DNA from: Ignavibacteria bacterium
GTDB taxonomy: Bacteria; Bacteroidota; Ignavibacteria; Kapaibacteriales; UBA961
Length of the DNA stretch: 64,000 nucleotides
Assembly (NCBI GenBank): GCA_947491315.1
Contig: CANLII010000008.1
Location: forward strand, 1 to 64,000
Direction: 5' to 3'
A program made the translations under genes and the position numbers. The notes beneath the pieces are model-generated. The model did not search any database and was not told the origin of the DNA. It saw nothing but the letters and a program-made list of their open reading frames with translations. Of the stretch, positions 18,367 through 28,838 are shown one piece after another. The first letter of the stretch is position 1. The number at the start of each line of letters is the position of its first letter.

Positions 18367-21300
18367 TCAATCAACTGTTGTGATAAACACAGAAATAATC
18401 TCTTGATTAATTTCAATTGTATGAGCGTCGGAAATAATATTTTCAACACTACTACATGTAACACACAAAATTTCATTACAAACATAATCAGATAATTTGA
18501 TTATTGCATCAGAAATTTCTTTGTTTGCTGAAAATTTTACATGGATTCGATCTGTGACTTGTAAACCAATATTCTTTCTGAGGTTTTGAATACGATTTAC
18601 GAATTCTCTTGCCAAGCCTTCTTGCTTTAATTCTTGATTGATCTCTGTGTCAAGTGCAACTGTGAGAGAGCCTTCATTTGCAACAAGCCAACCTTCCATA
18701 TCATGAGTCATTACATCAACATCTTCCAAAGTAATCAAATAGGGATCTTCATCGATAGTAAATTGGAATGATTGTTCTAGTAGGAATGATCGTATCTGAT
18801 GTTCATTCATTCCTAAGATTACATTTGCAATTTTTTGAGTTTGCTTTCCATATCTTTTACCCAATGCCTTAAAGTTGGCTTTGACACTGCGTTTCACAAT
18901 ACCTGCCTCTTCATTGACATATTCAACTGCTTTGATATTGAGTTCTTCTTTTATGATATTTTCTATTGCCTGAATATCACGTCTTTGTTGAGGTGAGATG
19001 ACAGGAATAAGTATTCGTTTTAGTGGTTGTCTGGTTTTGATTTTTGATTTTTCACGTAATGATCTTGCAAGGAAGACAATAGTTTGTGCAAGAGACATTC
19101 TTCTTTCTAAATCTCCATCAATACAAGCGGGATCTCCCATTGCAATCAATTTCATATGAATGGATAGTTCTTGCTTTTCAGTACGGAGTCTTCTGTATAG
19201 CACCTCAGGTAAAAATGGTGCTGCCGGAGCCATCATTGACAACACATCCAGAAGGACATTTCTTAAAGTCTGATATGCTGAAATCTTATCATTGTCTTTT
19301 TCGCCCTTCCAGAATCTTCTGCGATTTCTCCTGACATACCAATTTGAAACATCATTGATCATAAATTCTTGAACCAAACGACATGCTTTGAACACATCAT
19401 AGGATTCCATGTATTGATGATATTGTTTCAAGGTTGAATGTGTTTTTGATATAATCCAACGATCGATTTCGGGACATTCAGCCAATTCAATGACATCTTC
19501 ATTTCCGTCTATACCATCGATATTTGCGTAAAGACTATAAAAAGAATATGTATTAGTAAGTGTTCTGAAAAAATCTGCTATGACTGTCTTTGCTATATCA
19601 GATTCATTGAATAAAGTCGGTCTCCAGGGTGGATTGTTAACCATAAAATACCACCGAACTGCATCTGCTCCATATGCATCCATGACGAGATATGGATCTA
19701 CAGTATTTCCTCTGCTTTTGGACATTTTAAGTCCATTTTTATCCAATACGAGTTCATTTACAATAATATTCTTAAATGCTGGTTTTTCAAACAATGCAGA
19801 AGCGATATTATGAAGCGTATAGAACCAGCCTCTTGTTTGATCGATACCTTCAGAAATGAAATCAGCAGGGAATTGACTTTCAAACAATGCTTTATTTTCA
19901 AAAGGATAATGGAATTGCGCAAATGGTACACATCCTGAATCAAACCAGACATCAATCACCTCAGTGGTTCGACGATAGATTTTTCCGTTTTTACGGAAAA
20001 TCACATTATCAACAAAAGGTCTGTGTAAATCCAAAGGTAGAGGAGCATCCGAGACGGGAACATACGCATCATCGGAAATCTGATATTCACCTTTCAAAAG
20101 TTCCTCTATTGAACCGATGGCAAACATGTCTTCTTTGTCTTCACTTACCCAGATAGGTAATGGTGTTCCCCAATATCTATCACGGCTTAAAGACCATTCC
20201 TTTACTTCCTCAAGCCAATTACCAAATCTTCCTGTACCAATTTCAGAGGGTTGCCAGCGAATGGTCTTATTCAGATTAATCATTGTCTGCTTATAAGAAG
20301 GAGACTTGATGAACCATGAATTTCTGGCATAATACATCACAGGATTATCTGTTCTCCAGCAATGTGGATAGCTATGAACATAATCAAATGAGGATTTAAA
20401 AATCTTACCTGCTTGCTTTAATGCTATGATGATGTCTTTATCCGCACCTTCTTCGACTCTATCAGTATATTTGAATGTTTTGATTGCTCTGCCGGCAAAA
20501 TCCGAGATGATCTCCGTAAAGTGTCCATTTGGAGTTACCGGTTGAAGGACGGGAAGATTGAATGTCTTTGACAATTCAAAATCATCCACTCCAAATGCAG
20601 GTGAAATATGCACAACGCCAGTACCATCTTCTGTGGAAACAAAAGTACCGGGAAGAATGGTCAAAGCATTGGGGAATGCACTAGAATCGATAGAACAATA
20701 AGAAAATATTTGTTCATACGCTGATCCAAGCAATTCCTCACCCTTGACATTTGCAAGTATTTTTGGATCCTCACCGAGTAGTGATTTGAGGGAATTAGCT
20801 AAGATGAATCGTTCAGGAATCCCTTCATTCGATTCTTTTTCAACTATGACATAATCTATATCAACACCCACAGCCAATGCAACATTCGAGAATAATGTCC
20901 ATGGCGTTGTTGTCCATACCAAGATGTGAGCACCGATTGCATCAGATATTTTTGAATCAAGTATCTTGATTTTTAGATATACACTTGGATCTTTGACTTC
21001 TCTATAACCAAGTGACAATTCATGTGAACTGAGAGGTGTTTCGATAGTGGGGGATTGAGGGACAACTTTATATCCTTTATAGATGAGGCCTTTGTCGAAA
21101 AATGTTTTCAATGCCCACCAGACTGATTCCACATAATCATTTGTACAAGTGATATAGGCAGAATTCATATCCACCCAAAATCCCATGCGTTTGGTGAAAT
21201 CTCCCCAGCCCATGTCTCTTTCGATATTACTGAACACAAACTCACGACAAGCAGCATTGAATTTGTCAATACCCATGACTTCGATTTCAGACTTATTCAC

Positions 21301-21606
21301 CAAACCCAATTGTTTCTCTACGGCTATTTCCACCGGTAAGCCATGGGTGTCCCAACCGGCTTGTCTGCGCACATAATAACCAGTCATGGTTTTATATCTG
21401 CACACTAAATCTTTGTCCGTTCTGGCCATCAAATGATGGATTCCTGGATTTCCATTGACTGTCGGTGGTCCTTCAAAGAAGCTGAATACGGGAGATTCTG
21501 CACGAGCAGATAAGGATTTCTCAAAGATATTCGAGTCTTCCCAAAATGCAAGAATCTCTTTTTCTAAATCAGGATAATGAATTTTTTCTGGTAAAGGTTG
21601 ATACAT
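18367..21606 (-). CDS. ileS: Isoleucyl-tRNA synthetase, type 2 (eukaryote-like)
   Basis: WDTHGLPVE, KMSKSRGN, ELKQEGLAREFVNRIQNLRK; class I signature reads GIHH. Confidence 0.95.
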   Translation of the reverse strand: MYQPLPEKIHYPDLEKEILAFWEDSNIFEKSLSARAESPVFSFFEGPPTVNGNPGIHHLMARTDKDLVCRYKTMTGYYVRRQAGWDTHGLPVEIAVEKQLGLVNKSEIEVMGIDKFNAACREFVFSNIERDMGWGDFTKRMGFWVDMNSAYITCTNDYVESVWWALKTFFDKGLIYKGYKVVPQSPTIETPLSSHELSLGYREVKDPSVYLKIKILDSKISDAIGAHILVWTTTPWTLFSNVALAVGVDIDYVIVEKESNEGIPERFILANSLKSLLGEDPKILANVKGEELLGSAYEQIFSYCSIDSSAFPNALTILPGTFVSTEDGTGVVHISPAFGVDDFELSKTFNLPVLQPVTPNGHFTEIISDFAGRAIKTFKYTDRVEEGADKDIIIALKQAGKIFKSSFDYVHSYPHCWRTDNPVMYYARNSWFIKSPSYKQTMINLNKTIRWQPSEIGTGRFGNWLEEVKEWSLSRDRYWGTPLPIWVSEDKEDMFAIGSIEELLKGEYQISDDAYVPVSDAPLPLDLHRPFVDNVIFRKNGKIYRRTTEVIDVWFDSGCVPFAQFHYPFENKALFESQFPADFISEGIDQTRGWFYTLHNIASALFEKPAFKNIIVNELVLDKNGLKMSKSRGNTVDPYLVMDAYGADAVRWYFMVNNPPWRPTLFNESDIAKTVIADFFRTLTNTYSFYSLYANIDGIDGNEDVIELAECPEIDRWIISKTHSTLKQYHQYMESYDVFKACRLVQEFMINDVSNWYVRRNRRRFWKGEKDNDKISAYQTLRNVLLDVLSMMAPAAPFLPEVLYRRLRTEKQELSIHMKLIAMGDPACIDGDLERRMSLAQTIVFLARSLREKSKIKTRQPLKRILIPVISPQQRRDIQAIENIIKEELNIKAVEYVNEEAGIVKRSVKANFKALGKRYGKQTQKIANVILGMNEHQIRSFLLEQSFQFTIDEDPYLITLEDVDVMTHDMEGWLVANEGSLTVALDTEINQELKQEGLAREFVNRIQNLRKNIGLQVTDRIHVKFSANKEISDAIIKLSDYVCNEILCVTCSSVENIISDAHTIEINQEIISVFITTVD

Positions 21607-21799
21607 GGAGTATCCAATCTATTCGAAATGATATGAATTATGGAATCAGGAAACGCATATGATCAAGATGCTGCTCACTGATCATAGATTTTTACTAACA
21701 TGGCAATTATAGTGATTTTTCATTGTAATTACCAACAAAAACAAGAGGTTCTACTTTAGAAAGAATGAATAAGAGTCATAATTTTCGATGCGTAATGCG

Positions 21800-21807
21800 T
21801 ATTTTTG
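21800..21807 (+). promoter_or_regulatory. Candidate -7 box (TATTTTTG) upstream of the PfkB kinase
   Basis: TAnnTTTG match 42 nt before ATG 21849. Confidence 0.4.
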
Positions 21808-21848
21808 CAATGCAGTATACTTTCCATTTCTTAACTATTGAATCAACC

Positions 21849-22841
21849 ATGAAAGACATCCATGTTTGTGGCATAGGCCATGCGCTTGTAGATATTGAAT
21901 TTGCAATAGATGAACATACTTTCAATGATTTGGGATTGACAAAAGGGTCAATGTCATTAGTTTCAGAAGAAGATCAGTCCAAGGTCATCTCCACATTATC
22001 AGATCATTCACATCATCGTTCTAGTGGTGGATCTGCTGCAAATACAATCATCGCAATTGGCCAGTTCGGTGGGAAAGCCGCATATAAAACCATTTTGGGA
22101 GATGATCCATTTGGTAAATTTTATGCTCAAGAGTTTCGTGACTTAGGAATAATACTTGATGCAGAAATCAAAGAACACTCAAAAACAGGTACTTGTTTAG
22201 TATTGATAACGCCTGATGCTGAAAGAACAATGATGACTTCACTCGGAGTTAACAGTACATATAACAGAGATCATTTGGTCGAAGAGACTATCTCAAGATC
22301 CGAATGGCTTTATGTTGAAGGGTATCGATTAACCGAACCAGGTGGAGCAGATGCCATAAAAGAAGCTGTTATTCTAGCAAAGAAACACGATACTAAAATT
22401 GCTTTTACATATTCAGATTCTTTCGTGGTCAATGCCTTCCGTGAGATTGTGGATGAAATATCTTCATTCACAGACCTCGTGTTTTGCAATGAATCTGAAG
22501 CAATGGCATATACCCATACTGATAATCATGAAGAAGCTTTTCGATTATTGAATGAAAAATTCACTCATACGGTGATGACTCGTGGTAAGCATGGTTCTGA
22601 ATTATTGGTAAAAGGCCAGAGACATACAATTCCTGCTTATTCAATCACGGCTGTGGACACAACAGGAGCCGGTGATATGTATGCAGGTGGATTTCTTTAT
22701 GGTCTTACCCAAGGGTATTCTGTTTTGCGCTCAGGACATCTTGCTTCTTATTCATCATCTCGAGTTGTATCACAATTTGGTGCCCGATTAAAGGAATCTC
22801 CAGCTGAACTTCATGATTCCATCATTGTAAAGTTTGCATGA
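21849..22841 (+). CDS. PfkB-family carbohydrate/adenosine kinase
   Basis: GGSAANTIIAIGQFG and DTTGAGDMYAGGFLYG; start moved to the Met preceding KDIHVCGIGHALVDIEF. Confidence 0.9.
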   Translation: MKDIHVCGIGHALVDIEFAIDEHTFNDLGLTKGSMSLVSEEDQSKVISTLSDHSHHRSSGGSAANTIIAIGQFGGKAAYKTILGDDPFGKFYAQEFRDLGIILDAEIKEHSKTGTCLVLITPDAERTMMTSLGVNSTYNRDHLVEETISRSEWLYVEGYRLTEPGGADAIKEAVILAKKHDTKIAFTYSDSFVVNAFREIVDEISSFTDLVFCNESEAMAYTHTDNHEEAFRLLNEKFTHTVMTRGKHGSELLVKGQRHTIPAYSITAVDTTGAGDMYAGGFLYGLTQGYSVLRSGHLASYSSSRVVSQFGARLKESPAELHDSIIVKFA

Positions 22842-24115
22842 AATTAGTCTATCTACATATAGTGTTCGTATTCATATGTTCTTTGAATACACAAGCGCAA
22901 TCCGGTTCAAGTTTGAAAGATTTCCAAAAGAAATTATCAGACTATTATGATCAGGAATTGATTGCTGATGTCATTTCTGAAATCGGCGATGAGCAAGCAA
23001 AAGTTTGGAGCTGGGATATTGGTGATTATTCACTGGATGATCACAATGATGTAGCATTCGTGGTGAGATTTCCGAAAGAGAAGAGTAAGGCATGTTCTGT
23101 GTATTTCTTTATTGACATCAATGGGACGCTAACTCTGGTTCACAAGCAAGCAAGAGCATTCATTGAGTCACCACTCGAAGTTGGTGTTGCCATCAAAAAC
23201 GGTGGTTGCCATGTAACATCTAAGAATGAACAATTTAATTGGAACATAACGGGATATCAATTTAGACAAGGCGTTTTCTTTGAAAGTGATCAATTTTCCA
23301 CTTCTAGAAGTGCAGGGCAAACCCTTGAAATACATCGTGATCACATGCAAAGAAGGAATAAAACACATGTTTTTTCCACTCGAACAGAAGAAACTTCATA
23401 TTATCATCATTATCACGATATTCCTGTGTATTCATCCGATATCACAATCCCATATGGATTTCATAAACCTATAATTATTGATGCTCCGGAAGATGTGATC
23501 AAAGGGGCATTTTATTGGAAGGGCCCTCAAGATGCATCCCTTATTATTGAGAAAAGTGTGTATAACAATACAAATTGGGAATTGGAATTGCTGATTATAG
23601 ATGACACATTGATACAATCACGATGTGATACATGTTTGCAAGATAAAGTCATTCTATATGTATCTGAAACCATCCCAAGTTTTGGAAAGTCCATCGGCAA
23701 AGACACAAATACACTTGGTTCTATCAAATCAATCGAGTTGATTCCCAATGCTATGACTCCACATCTAAGTTATATGAACATATCAGGCATGAATACCTCA
23801 ATACCTATTGAATTCCATCGAGAATCAAATGGATACCATATCAAAGCGATAATTCCTTTTTCGGCATTACCAATATTTGATTTTAATTCCTCATCTACAG
23901 AAAAAGTGAGCATAGGTTGCACAATTGAACTAATAGATGTGGATAATCCATTCAGACCGGAAGAACAAACAAGAATTGTGGATTCTGATTTTGAATATGG
24001 TAATTCCGCTTCACTTGGTGTATTGACATTCTATCCCGTTAATACCTATGATGGTATAATTCACCGTCAATTTTCTCGGCAATTTGTTCAAACATTACAA
24101 CAATTGGGATTCTGA
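22838..24115 (+). CDS. Secreted protein of unknown function, possible CBM9/DOMON-like C-terminal domain
   Basis: Signal peptide; C-terminal beta-rich pattern FHKPIIIDAPEDVIKGAFYWKG...DKVILYVSE...IPFSALPIF. Confidence 0.6.
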   Translation: MKLVYLHIVFVFICSLNTQAQSGSSLKDFQKKLSDYYDQELIADVISEIGDEQAKVWSWDIGDYSLDDHNDVAFVVRFPKEKSKACSVYFFIDINGTLTLVHKQARAFIESPLEVGVAIKNGGCHVTSKNEQFNWNITGYQFRQGVFFESDQFSTSRSAGQTLEIHRDHMQRRNKTHVFSTRTEETSYYHHYHDIPVYSSDITIPYGFHKPIIIDAPEDVIKGAFYWKGPQDASLIIEKSVYNNTNWELELLIIDDTLIQSRCDTCLQDKVILYVSETIPSFGKSIGKDTNTLGSIKSIELIPNAMTPHLSYMNISGMNTSIPIEFHRESNGYHIKAIIPFSALPIFDFNSSSTEKVSIGCTIELIDVDNPFRPEEQTRIVDSDFEYGNSASLGVLTFYPVNTYDGIIHRQFSRQFVQTLQQLGF

Positions 24116-24117
24116 AG

Positions 24118-24693
24118 ATGAGTATTCTTCCAATTTACGTGTATGATCATTCTATTCTTAAGCATAAAGCTGATACAATCGAACATTTGAATGATGATAT
24201 TCATTCTCTTATTGATGATATGAAAGAAACCATGCTGAATGCAGAGGGAATAGGTCTTGCAGCAAATCAGGTTGGTTCGCCATTGTCAATTACAATCATT
24301 GACATTTCACCCATAGAAGGCTGTGAATCAATCAAACCTTTGACAATGATCAATCCAAAGATTACGCATTATTCTGATGAAGAAACTGATTATGAAGAGG
24401 GTTGTCTGAGTTTGCCCAATCTTAGAGAACTCGTTATTCGTCCAGAAGCCATACAAGTTTCATTCATGGATGAACATGAAAAGTTGCATACAATGGAAGC
24501 CGATGGACTTCTTGCAAGAGTAATGCAACATGAGATTGATCATTTGAATGGAATCTATTTCACAGATCGATTGACTCAACTCAAAAGAACGCTTTTGCAA
24601 AGTAAATTGCGCAGAATACATAAAGGTGAATCTACAGCCGATTATGATATAGTCTTACCCGATGGCTCAAAGATAACAATGGAGAAATCATAA
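24118..24693 (+). CDS. def: Peptide deformylase
   Basis: GIGLAANQVG, EEGCLSLP, QHEIDHLNG. Confidence 0.95.
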   Translation: MSILPIYVYDHSILKHKADTIEHLNDDIHSLIDDMKETMLNAEGIGLAANQVGSPLSITIIDISPIEGCESIKPLTMINPKITHYSDEETDYEEGCLSLPNLRELVIRPEAIQVSFMDEHEKLHTMEADGLLARVMQHEIDHLNGIYFTDRLTQLKRTLLQSKLRRIHKGESTADYDIVLPDGSKITMEKS

Positions 24694-25679
24694 TGAAAGT
24701 ATTGGTTACAGGCGCAACCGGCTTCATAGGAAGTCATGTCGTTGACACATTGCAAAACGCCAATGCTGATATCATCTGCATAGCTCGCCCAACCAGCGAT
24801 TTGCGATGGCTACATAATAAGGATATTACAATCATCAATGCCTCTTTAGAAAATCCTGAATCATTGAAACCTGCTGTTGAGGGTGTTGACATGATCATTC
24901 ATGTCGCAGGATTGACAGCTGCAAGAAATGATGAAGAATTTTTACGAGGAAATAGAGATTCAACAAGGAATCTCCTGGAACTTGCTTCAACGTATGCGCC
25001 AAATCTGCAGAGATTTCTTCATGTGAGTTCACAAACTGTGACCGGACCATCACCATCACTAATAGAACCTGTTCATGAAGATTCACCACTCTTCCCATTA
25101 ACAGCATATGGTCGATCAAAGAAGGCAGCCGAGGAAGTTGTAAGAGAGTATTCGCAGCGATTTCCGATAACTATTGTTAGACCACCCGCAGTATATGGCG
25201 AGAGAGATACCGCAATTCTGACCTTCTTTCAATCTGTTGCAAAGGGTGTGGTTCCTCTCATTGGTTTCGATGAAAAAAAAGTAAGTCTCATCCATGGTGT
25301 TGATTTGGCCAGAGGTATTGTAGAATCGGCATTTAGTACAAATACCATTGGCGAAACATATTTCATTTCAAGCGAAGAATTCTACACTTGGAAGCAGATT
25401 GCAGAAATAACCAAGAATGCATTTGGAAAATCTTTTGTGTTACCAATTCGTGTTCCTCATGCAACTGTCATGATGCTTGCAGGTTTATCTCAGTTTTTTG
25501 GCAAGTTTTCATCAAAACCTCCCGTATTGAACTATGAGAAAGGAAAAGATCTCATCCAACCATATTGGATTTGTTCAGTCGATAAAGCAAAAAGAGATTT
25601 TGGATGGAAACAAGAAATTTCAATTGAAGAAGGTATCAAAAGAACAGTTGAATGGTATAAACAACATAAGTGGTTATGA
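24693..25679 (+). CDS. NAD-dependent epimerase/dehydratase (extended SDR)
   Basis: VTGATGFIGSHVVD; YGRSKKAAEEVV. Confidence 0.9.
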   Translation: MKVLVTGATGFIGSHVVDTLQNANADIICIARPTSDLRWLHNKDITIINASLENPESLKPAVEGVDMIIHVAGLTAARNDEEFLRGNRDSTRNLLELASTYAPNLQRFLHVSSQTVTGPSPSLIEPVHEDSPLFPLTAYGRSKKAAEEVVREYSQRFPITIVRPPAVYGERDTAILTFFQSVAKGVVPLIGFDEKKVSLIHGVDLARGIVESAFSTNTIGETYFISSEEFYTWKQIAEITKNAFGKSFVLPIRVPHATVMMLAGLSQFFGKFSSKPPVLNYEKGKDLIQPYWICSVDKAKRDFGWKQEISIEEGIKRTVEWYKQHKWL

Positions 25680-26920
25680 TATTGGAAAAAGCGATTGGCA
25701 TACTTGGAATAATTCTTATTCTCTTTCTCTGTTGGTTACTTTCAGAGAATAAAAGAGCATTTCCTTGGAGAATGGTCATCATTGGATTATCACTTCAAGT
25801 AGTCATAGCTATTTTCATCATGAAAGTTCCTTTTGGGATTTCACTCATGTCAACCATTGGTAATGGGATATCAGGATTTCTTGCTCTTGCTTCCAATGGC
25901 GCGCAAATGCTTTTTGGAAATATTGCCGATCCTGCTTATGCAAATACATTTGGTTTTCAGTTTGCATTTTCTGTATTGCCGGTTATTATATTTTTCTCAT
26001 CAGTGATGTCTATACTCTATCATCTCGGGATCATGCAATATATCGTTAGAGGTATGTCATGGTTTATGAGTCGTACATTAAAAACAACAGGCATAGAATC
26101 ATTGTCAGCTTCAGCCAATATATTTCTTGGTCAAACAGAAGCTCCATTATTGATAAGACCATATTTGGCATCTGCATCCAGATCCGAACTCAATACCATT
26201 ATGGTTGGAGGATTTATAACCATAGCTGGCGGTGTGATGGCAGGATATATTCAAATGGGTGTTCCTGCTGCCTCTTTGCTTACTGCAAGCTTAATGTCAG
26301 CTCCTGCAGGATTGATGCTATCCAAAATCGTCATTCCTTCGTCACGTTCAGAAACGGAGTTATCAGATACATCTCCTGTTTTACCGGAAAGTTCAACCAT
26401 TGTTGAGGCGGCGGCCAATGGAGCAATGGATGGATTGAAATTAGCTGCCGGAATTGCGGCCATGCTCATTGCATTTGTGGCAATCATTGCCGGAATAAAT
26501 GCCGGAATGTTGAATATGCATTCTATGCTTTCTCAGTATTCCATTTGGTTTCCGCATGACCTCAAAGAACTTTTTGGAGTGATCTTCACTCCGATCGGTT
26601 ATATGATTGGCGTTCCAATGCAAGATATTGACAAGTTTGGAGCATTATTTGGAACAAAGATTAGTCTGAATGAATTTATCGCTTATGCAGACTTGTCAGA
26701 ATACATAAAACAAGGAAATCTGATGCCAAAGACAGTCACAATGGCTACTTTTGCATTATGCGGATTTGCAAATTTTAGTTCAATAGCCATTCAAATCGGT
26801 GGAATAGGCGCATTGATACCCGAAAGAAAAAAAGACATAGCCGCTCTGGGACTCAAAGCAATGATTACCGGAGCATTAGGAAATTTGCTCACAGCCACTT
26901 TGGCAGGTTTACTGTATTAA
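25676..26920 (+). CDS. Concentrative nucleoside transporter (NupC family)
   Basis: SANIFLGQTEAPLLIRPYL and CGFANFSSIAIQIGGIGALIPERK are CNT signatures. Confidence 0.93.
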   Translation: MILEKAIGILGIILILFLCWLLSENKRAFPWRMVIIGLSLQVVIAIFIMKVPFGISLMSTIGNGISGFLALASNGAQMLFGNIADPAYANTFGFQFAFSVLPVIIFFSSVMSILYHLGIMQYIVRGMSWFMSRTLKTTGIESLSASANIFLGQTEAPLLIRPYLASASRSELNTIMVGGFITIAGGVMAGYIQMGVPAASLLTASLMSAPAGLMLSKIVIPSSRSETELSDTSPVLPESSTIVEAAANGAMDGLKLAAGIAAMLIAFVAIIAGINAGMLNMHSMLSQYSIWFPHDLKELFGVIFTPIGYMIGVPMQDIDKFGALFGTKISLNEFIAYADLSEYIKQGNLMPKTVTMATFALCGFANFSSIAIQIGGIGALIPERKKDIAALGLKAMITGALGNLLTATLAGLLY

Positions 26921-26921
26921 T

Positions 26922-27701
26922 ATGAATAATTGGACATGCATCCTGACTTCAACTCCGAAACCGGGAGTCGGTGTCATACAACTCAATAGACCACAAGTGC
27001 TCAATGCATTGAGTCTTCAAACAATGATTGAAATCGTTGAAGCTATGGAAGAATTCGATCGTTCACCCGATATTCGATGTATTGTGATACATGGCAATGA
27101 AAAAGCATTTGCCGCCGGTGCAGATATCAAGGAAATGTCGGATGCCGGATCGATAGACATGCTTGAAAGAGATCAATTCGCAAGATGGGAACGAATAAGA
27201 GCAATCAAAAAACCTATTATTGGAGCTATTTCGGGATTCGCACTTGGTGGCGGATGTGAATTGGCCATGAATTGCGATATGTTGATTGCTAGTGAAACAG
27301 CACAATTTGGTCAACCCGAGATAAATATCGGGGTCATGCCCGGAGCCGGTGGAACTCAAAGGCTCACACGAGCAATCGGCAAGGTGAGAGCAATGGAGAT
27401 CGCATTAACAGGACGCATGATATCTGCTCGTGAAGCTTGGAGAGCAGGTCTGATTAATAGAGTAGTTCCTGTTGAATCATATCTACATGAGGCAATAGCT
27501 CTTGCATCCGAAATTGCGGGCAAAGCACCAATTGCAGTAAAATTGATTAAAGAGTCTGTACTAAAATCATTTAGCACAACACTTGAAGGTGGATTGGAAT
27601 TTGAAAGGAAGAATTTTTATCTACTTTTTGCATCGGAAGATCAAAAGGAAGGTATGAATGCATTTATAGAAAAAAGAAAACCAACATGGAATAACAAATA
27701 A
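26922..27701 (+). CDS. Enoyl-CoA hydratase/isomerase family
   Basis: KAFAAGADIKEM, GFALGGGCELAMNCDM, PEINIGVMPGAGGTQRL. Confidence 0.93.
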   Translation: MNNWTCILTSTPKPGVGVIQLNRPQVLNALSLQTMIEIVEAMEEFDRSPDIRCIVIHGNEKAFAAGADIKEMSDAGSIDMLERDQFARWERIRAIKKPIIGAISGFALGGGCELAMNCDMLIASETAQFGQPEINIGVMPGAGGTQRLTRAIGKVRAMEIALTGRMISAREAWRAGLINRVVPVESYLHEAIALASEIAGKAPIAVKLIKESVLKSFSTTLEGGLEFERKNFYLLFASEDQKEGMNAFIEKRKPTWNNK

Positions 27702-27711
27702 GTATATAATT

Positions 27712-28329
27712 ATGGTTTATCTCATTTTGCTAAGACATGGCGAATCTCAATGGAATGTTGAAAATCGCTTTACCGGTTGGGTGGATGTTGACATAACTTC
27801 CAAAGGCGAAGAAGAGGCACGCAATGCGGGTCTTGCTTTAAAGGAATATCCAATTGATATGTTATTCACTTCTGCTTTACTCAGAGCAATTCGAACAGCT
27901 GATATTGCTTTGCAATCTGCAGGAAAAGGCATTATTCCTACGAAAAGAAGCGAAAAATTGAATGAAAGACATTATGGCGATCTTCAAGGATTGAATAAAG
28001 ATGAGGTTGGAGAGGAATTCGGTTCCGATCAACTTAAAATTTGGAGAAGAAGTTTTGATATTGCTCCACCAAACGGAGAATCACTCAAAATGACACAAGA
28101 GAGAGTACTCCCATATTTTCATGAAGATATCATTCCTGTGTTAAAAGAAGGAAAGAATGTTCTTATTACTGCACATGGCAATTCACTCCGTGCACTCATA
28201 GCAGAATTAGATAAACTTTCGAAAGAAGAAATACTTGAACTTAATATCGCGACGGGTAAACCAATTGTCTATACATTGGATGAAGACACCCTTGAGATAC
28301 TCGATAAGAAACAATTGCTACATCAATAA
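27712..28329 (+). CDS. gpmA: 2,3-bisphosphoglycerate-dependent phosphoglycerate mutase
   Basis: LILLRHGESQWNVENRFTGWVDVDIT; SEKLNERHYGDLQG; ITAHGNSLRALI. Confidence 0.93.
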   Translation: MVYLILLRHGESQWNVENRFTGWVDVDITSKGEEEARNAGLALKEYPIDMLFTSALLRAIRTADIALQSAGKGIIPTKRSEKLNERHYGDLQGLNKDEVGEEFGSDQLKIWRRSFDIAPPNGESLKMTQERVLPYFHEDIIPVLKEGKNVLITAHGNSLRALIAELDKLSKEEILELNIATGKPIVYTLDEDTLEILDKKQLLHQ

Positions 28330-28331
28330 TA

Positions 28332-28838
28332 ATGGAGAATGCATTGGCTGCATCCAAACAAAAAAACACTCTTGCACAAAGCAAAGCATATGCACTGTAT
28401 TGCGCAAGAGTAATGGCTGATAAAAAAGCAGAGAATATTCTGGTGATGGATTTGACAAAAGCTGACGGTGCACCCGCAGAATATTTTGTATTATGTTCTG
28501 GCTTGTCAGAAGTACAAGTAGATGCTATATCAGCAGGAGTTGAAAGAGCCGGAAAGGAGTCCGGACAAGGATTTCCCAAATCAGAGGGATGGAAAGCAAG
28601 ACAGTGGGTTATACTCGATTACTTCGATGTTGTCCTACATGTTTTTCATGCTGATGCCCGTGATTTCTATCGAATAGAAAAACTTTGGAGTGATTCAGAT
28701 TTCTATGTACTCGAAGAAGATAAACTTGTTAAAATGAATAAAACCACAAAACAGAAATATCTAACTGAATTAAGCAAAGAGAGAAGATCTCCTGAAAGAT
28801 ATCAACAAATTGGTTCTTTTGAAGAGGATGGATTATGA
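28332..28838 (+). CDS. rsfS: Ribosome silencing factor RsfS
   Basis: AENILVMDLTKADGAPAEYFVLCSGLSEVQVDAI; WVILDYFDVVLHVFHADARDFYRIEKLW. Confidence 0.9.
   Translation: MENALAASKQKNTLAQSKAYALYCARVMADKKAENILVMDLTKADGAPAEYFVLCSGLSEVQVDAISAGVERAGKESGQGFPKSEGWKARQWVILDYFDVVLHVFHADARDFYRIEKLWSDSDFYVLEEDKLVKMNKTTKQKYLTELSKERRSPERYQQIGSFEEDGL

Noticed and set aside
21607-21764. Possible T-box or riboswitch upstream of ileS
   Set aside because: No T-box consensus or convincing stem set visible; such leaders are typical of Gram-positive bacteria.
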